Positions 61,901 to 64,000 of a stretch of DNA of 64,000 bases are shown piece after piece. Each line of letters opens with the position of its first letter. The stretch's first letter is position 1. The notes below the pieces were generated by a model. The model was given only the letters and a program-made list of their open reading frames with translations, was not told where the DNA came from and searched no databases. A program made the translations under genes and the position numbers. Origin of the DNA: Spirosomataceae bacterium TFI 002 (GTDB taxonomy: Bacteria > Bacteroidota > Bacteroidia > Cytophagales > Spirosomataceae); the NCBI GenBank assembly GCA_900230115.1, contig LT907983.1:3983001-4047000 (forward strand), read 5' to 3'.

Positions 61901-64000
61901 AGAGTTAAGAATGTTGACACTGGTGAATCCTTTACTTCTATTCAGGCTGCAATTGATGATGTAACCACAATTGATGGACATACGCTTACGGTTAGTCCAG
62001 GAACGTATGATGAAGGAGAGCTGGTTGTGAACAAATCGTTGAAACTACATGGTGCCAATGTCGGTAAAGCAGGTAATGATATCACACGTGATGCTGAATC
62101 GGTAATCATGAATAGTCCCGTGTATATCAGTGCGAGTAATGTAGAATTAGATGGATTCAAAGTTTCTGGAACTAAGGTAAGTGGTGCCTACCAAGGCCAG
62201 ATAGGCAACAGCTGGGATTCAGGAGCAGCACCATCTGCTAATGCGGTCATAAAAAATAATTTTTTCGAGAATGTCGAAAACCATGGTATCTTGGTTAACG
62301 GAGCAGATGGTTGGTCTATTGAGGGAAACCTCTTTATTAGCATTGGAAATGGTGTAGGAGGGAATTTGGGAACTTCAAGCTTTTCGGCCATATATAGTCC
62401 TTCCTCTAATGATTTGAATATCAAAGGCAACGTATTTTATACTGTAGATTATAACGGGATTCTTCTTGAAGCTGCTCAAAAAGCCATCGTAACTGAAAAT
62501 AGATTCTTGAACATTCATAAATCGGGACTTCAGGTATCAGGAGTATCTGGTGATGTGAGCGTCACAGCTAATAACTTTACAGATGCAAACCTTTCGGATG
62601 AAGTTGACAGGGGTGCTATTAGAATTTACGGACAAGATTTTGATGGTGTCGTCAATTTCTCAGGAAACGAATTTACTGGTGGAATAGCTGCATTTGCAGT
62701 GAAGTCAGGTCAGAACATTACAGGCAAAGACATCCAGTTCAACAATAACTCGATAACTGGATTGTCGAGTGCAACGGTTATTCGTCATATGGGTACAGGG
62801 GAATTAAGTGCTACTTGTAACTGGTTTGGTACAACAGATCCCGAGTTAATCAAAGCACAAATTAGTGGCGACGTTACCTTTTTATCATTTATTACAAATG
62901 GAACCGATGATGATTTAAATACAGTTGGCTTCCAGCCAGTAGCTGGAAGCTGTGATGGCTATGGTCCTGTGAGATTATATTCGGACAATACATTTGCAAC
63001 ACTTGTAAATTCATTCTTTAGTATTCAAGATGCGGTAGATGCGGCTTCATCTGGAAATGGGATAGAAGTGGTCGCAGGAACGTACAATGAGTCGATTAAT
63101 GTTAATAAGTCCTTAACTATTAAAGGGCCAAATGCTGATATCTCGCCAAATACTGGAACACGTATTGCTGAGGCCGTTCTAGTGAATTTATCATCTGGAA
63201 GAGGGTTTACAATATCTAATGGAAATACAGATGTAACAATCAGTGGATTTAAATTTGATGGTGGGTCACCAATACATGACGGTAATGATACAGGAAACCC
63301 TATGACATCGAATGTTACATTCAGTAAAAATTTGGTTGTAAATGCTCATGCAATATATGCAGGGACAAATACTTCTTGGGCTGATCTTATAATAATAGAC
63401 AATAAATTCGAAGACATTAATGCTACAGCAACATCAAGTGCAATGCAGGTTTCGCATACGTCAACTACAAGCATAACAGATAACACTTTTACTAATGTTA
63501 ACTATGCTGCTATGGTAATTGATGCTACCCCTACAGTTAATATTTCAGGAAATACAATAGATGGAACAGGGTATCAAGGGATTCAGATAGCTGGTGCCGT
63601 TGGCGATGTTACTGTAGAAAATAATAAAATAAGCAATGCCAATAGTGTTGCACAGGCAGTAGATAGAGGAGCAATTCGTTTGTATGGTTCGGGCTTCATT
63701 GGAGCAGTTACAATCTCTAATAACGAAATAACTGGTGGATACAACGGAATAGCTGTTAAGGATGGTGAAAATATTACAGGTAAAAATATCAGTATTACTG
63801 AAAACAGCATTACTGGTCTAGCTGGCGGTAAAGCAATATACCATGGAGGTACAGGCGAATTAAGTTCAACCTGTAACTGGTTTGGTACAACAGATCCTGA
63901 GTTAATCAAAGCTCAAATTAGTGGCGAGGTTACCTTTTTATCTTTTATTACAAATGGAACCGATGATGATTTAAATACAGTTGGATTCCAGCCGGTAGTT
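55994..64000 (+). CDS. Giant secreted right-handed parallel beta-helix repeat protein, 5' part
   Basis: The frame is open from the ATG at 55994 to the window end, giving 2669 codons with no stop. Signal peptide: LWLFSFLIIFSSANAQ. Residues about 35-340 hold beta-rich domains, including a choice-of-anchor-like segment (SITPSSGVINSTVYVRLSD). The rest is long parallel beta-helix sequence with recurring N-N-x-I and G-I-x-L turns. Modules begin with an 'IQAAIDD...GTY.ENV.VNK.LTINGPNA' block, starting near 57041, 59486, 61946 and 63029. A related IQRAI block appears inside the first two. The closest use is as a surface adhesin or polysaccharide-binding protein, probably exported by the type IX system, but its C-terminus is outside the window. 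Two regions are near-exact repeats. Confidence 0.88.
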   Translation, partial: METNSTSSFRHHAKKFLGRALWLFSFLIIFSSANAQTKLIGWDVATLTSFGASPFSPSVVNSNLENVVGLTRGVGLSSGATSVTGGWGATSWETTYAAGLADESVIYFGFKPKPGFAMSLQNIDPFSYKRSGTGPAEGIIDFTVNGGTSYSGVSQGPFYFGNSSAGGAGVTPTRILSYDSELQQTSNAVGFRIVPYNATDPAGEFFIYNIITSGDDFTINGSILGSETLALSGFESIVGFASNVETFVLKGDGLTASNVVLTAPTGYEVSGDNSVFNSSLSITPSSGVINSTVYVRLSDAATVGSHTGDLTIIGGGFTALAGLKVALSGVVKPYPVVNVTQSTSFLTIQAAIDDAATVNGDVITVAAGTYAENVIVNKELTINGPNAMISPNGGIRATEAIVVPATSGADAVFTIQSSDVTIAGFLIDGDNAGLTSGVIGTNGADIDAYEGVIYSDPLNALVVDRIKVENNIIQNFQYFGVDFSGWYNYNNPATSGHVVNNNLIKDLGTYNSGNGYDKWGGGVLIHTNQYTSVTNNVMTNVRLGIQTGRYSKVNPGGPESQIISNNSIQARRIGIFHNFQYGNASPLTFSSNTITGLNNVNETAVRGILLSYSSISSSVIDNVIDMSGVSLPTSGIEVWDVGSSTPSIITGGTISNVKYGIFLNNYDGYSTNAPTGAHATISGVTINPNFDGIGIRLLDNPAATSHAAVQATLGAGIIVNGGTDGLSIENASSQVVSPTGDITFNTQTGDYVKLIANTNDVDMSAASFDGKTGTTATLAENFAIEDKITHEMDNASLGSVSVKGTEWFVTTNSGSIQRAIELSSNGDKINVNDGTYNEDISVTKEVSLKSATGSANTTISGVAATRAINIASDNVTVEGFTVSNNGRQYGIYANNKGGLNIKDNHVTDVGVNTLVSTAVYGIVVEATANAVDDINITGNTVDDINGGNKGSIGAIAVGFSTGDYDLTNLTINNNTITDIDAATAAWPDGRGAYGILLNLGSSVGGTGRVVNPVITNNNITDLEGLWATGIGLEGDTPGAMVTGNSISDLTDHKGPSVPDASGVKIESNDGAATVLINNNDFFNIGSGTTNDGFGVNNFTTTLVNADNNYWGAADGPSGTGIGTGVKASDNVSFCPYLDGVVGSGAPIGCPVKNVETGKSYVTIQAAINDVLTVNGNTIEVAKGTYTENVVVNKSLTINGPNAGISPNTGSRTDEAIVVPATVGSDAIFTIEASDVTINGFKLDGDNTNLTSGWLGTNGADIDTYDGVVYYDGANSLVVNRLIFENNIVQNIQYFGVDLFGWGNYNNPSTTGHRISDNLFKDLGTYDALNGYDKWGGGVLLYNDNYANVVNNTMDNVRNGIQTGNFHDANPGAPIYQLIENNTIKTRRLGIFFNLHTGASVAPMTVSSNTITAIANANELKWNGMLLSSLSNAAGTIEGNVIDGAGTDPATLTVNGIEVWNVKSDAPVVISGGTIDNVNTGIFLNNFDGYSSDATNGAHATISGITITPHATGTGIRLLDNPAATSHAAVQATLGVGIIVNGGTDGLSIENASSQVVSPTGDITFNTQTGDYVKLIANTNDVDMSAASFDGKTGTTATLAENFAIEDKITHEMDNASLGSVSVKGTEWFVTTNSGSIQRAIELSSNGDKINVNDGTYNEDISVTKEVSLKSATGSANTTISGVAATRAINIASDNVTVEGFTVSNNGRQYGIYANNKGGLNIKDNHVTDVGVNTLVSTAVYGIVVEATANAVDDINITGNTVDDINGGNKGSIGAIAVGFSTGDYDLTNLTINNNTITDIDAATATWPDGRGAYGILLNLGSSVGGTGRVVNPVITNNNITDLEGLWATGIGLEGDTPGAIVTGNSISDLTDHKGPSVPDASGVKIESNDGAATVLINNNDFFNIGSGTTNDGFGVNNFTTTLVNADNNYWGAADGPSGEGVGGGVKVTANVTFCPFYDDVVLSGAVVGCRVKNVDTGESFTSIQAAIDDVTTIDGHTLTVSPGTYDEGELVVNKSLKLHGANVGKAGNDITRDAESVIMNSPVYISASNVELDGFKVSGTKVSGAYQGQIGNSWDSGAAPSANAVIKNNFFENVENHGILVNGADGWSIEGNLFISIGNGVGGNLGTSSFSAIYSPSSNDLNIKGNVFYTVDYNGILLEAAQKAIVTENRFLNIHKSGLQVSGVSGDVSVTANNFTDANLSDEVDRGAIRIYGQDFDGVVNFSGNEFTGGIAAFAVKSGQNITGKDIQFNNNSITGLSSATVIRHMGTGELSATCNWFGTTDPELIKAQISGDVTFLSFITNGTDDDLNTVGFQPVAGSCDGYGPVRLYSDNTFATLVNSFFSIQDAVDAASSGNGIEVVAGTYNESINVNKSLTIKGPNADISPNTGTRIAEAVLVNLSSGRGFTISNGNTDVTISGFKFDGGSPIHDGNDTGNPMTSNVTFSKNLVVNAHAIYAGTNTSWADLIIIDNKFEDINATATSSAMQVSHTSTTSITDNTFTNVNYAAMVIDATPTVNISGNTIDGTGYQGIQIAGAVGDVTVENNKISNANSVAQAVDRGAIRLYGSGFIGAVTISNNEITGGYNGIAVKDGENITGKNISITENSITGLAGGKAIYHGGTGELSSTCNWFGTTDPELIKAQISGEVTFLSFITNGTDDDLNTVGFQPVV
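58076..59346 (+). repeat. 1.27-kb near-identical internal repeat, copy 1
   Basis: This segment of the giant gene is repeated 2460 bp (820 codons) downstream. By eye there are about 16 single-base differences in 1271 bp (near 98.7% identity), of which about 13 are silent and 3 change an amino acid (Ala/Val, Ala/Thr, Met/Ile). Sequence on both sides is also related but much more diverged. Confidence 0.93.
60536..61806 (+). repeat. 1.27-kb near-identical internal repeat, copy 2
   Basis: Second copy of the repeat at 58076-59346, in the same reading frame. The edges are sharp: identity drops right after the NYWGAADGPSG block at the 3' end and before the IRLLDNPAATSH block at the 5' end. Confidence 0.93.
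62792..62944 (+). repeat. Module-end repeat (CNWFGTTDPELIKAQISG), copy 1
   Basis: A 153-bp segment coding for a Cys-containing module end, repeated 1056 bp (352 codons) downstream with about a dozen base changes. It probably closes each beta-helix module. Confidence 0.8.
63848..64000 (+). repeat. Module-end repeat, copy 2 (runs to window edge)
   Basis: In-frame second copy of the 62792-62944 segment. It is cut by the window end, so its true 3' limit is not visible. Confidence 0.8.

Noticed and set aside
57000-62000. Repeats that could be taken for a CRISPR array
   Set aside because: The repeats are over 1 kb long, in-frame protein modules with no short repeat-spacer pattern.
1-64000. tRNA, rRNA, insertion sequences, phage or integrase genes
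   Set aside because: None recognised on either strand; no transposase motif or inverted-repeat-bounded element was seen.

Overview
The window is AT-rich DNA from a member of the Bacteroidota, most likely an aerobic Cytophagales-type bacterium. The evidence is a SusC/SusD pair, a one-piece hybrid two-component regulator, Tat/lipoprotein secreted enzymes, a TAnnTTTG-type promoter, an HMA-AraC copper regulator with an HYC_CC_PP protein, and few visible Shine-Dalgarno sites. The genus cannot be fixed from the sequence.

Layout. (1) 1-7.8 kb is general genome: the 5' end of an efflux adaptor gene, a UMF1-type MFS transporter coupled to a glycosyltransferase, an AlgI/AlgX-like O-acylation pair, mnmE and a small lipoprotein. 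(2) 8.0-47.4 kb is a large polysaccharide utilisation locus for a sulfated, uronic-acid-containing glycan. It has nine Cys-type sulfatases, a heparinase II/III-like lyase, a GH105-DUF1961 fusion, an oligouronide-lyase-like beta-propeller and a divergent GH92. It also has a double DUF1080 protein, a Tat-exported Gfo/Idh/MocA oxidoreductase, a PVC-type cytochrome c lipoprotein, an FG-GAP protein, SusC/SusD, a hybrid two-component sensor-regulator and a genuine formylglycine-generating enzyme. The plus-strand arm (8.0-18.0 kb) and the minus-strand arm (36.4-18.1 kb) converge at 18.05 kb. (3) 47.5-54.3 kb is a copper-handling cluster: HMA-AraC regulator, HYC_CC_PP protein, HMA/DUF3347 protein, multicopper oxidase with a CopB-like C-terminal extension, and Cu+ P-type ATPase. 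(4) 54.7-64 kb holds an atypical LuxR-type response regulator, a stand-alone LytTR regulator, and the first 2669 codons of a giant secreted parallel beta-helix protein. That protein contains a near-identical 1.27-kb internal duplication and runs off the window.

How it works together (inference). SusCD imports oligosaccharides. The lyase, GH105 and beta-propeller enzymes cut the uronic-acid backbone, sulfatases matured by the exported FGE remove sulfate, and the dehydrogenase, cytochrome and DUF1080 proteins may form an oxidative 3-keto-sugar cleavage branch. The strongest new signal is a shared promoter architecture upstream of four minus-strand transcription units, including susC: a 21-bp-spaced TGTA direct repeat whose first copy begins exactly 39 bp from a TAnnTTTR -7 element. 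I propose it as the operator of the hybrid two-component regulator encoded in the middle of the locus.
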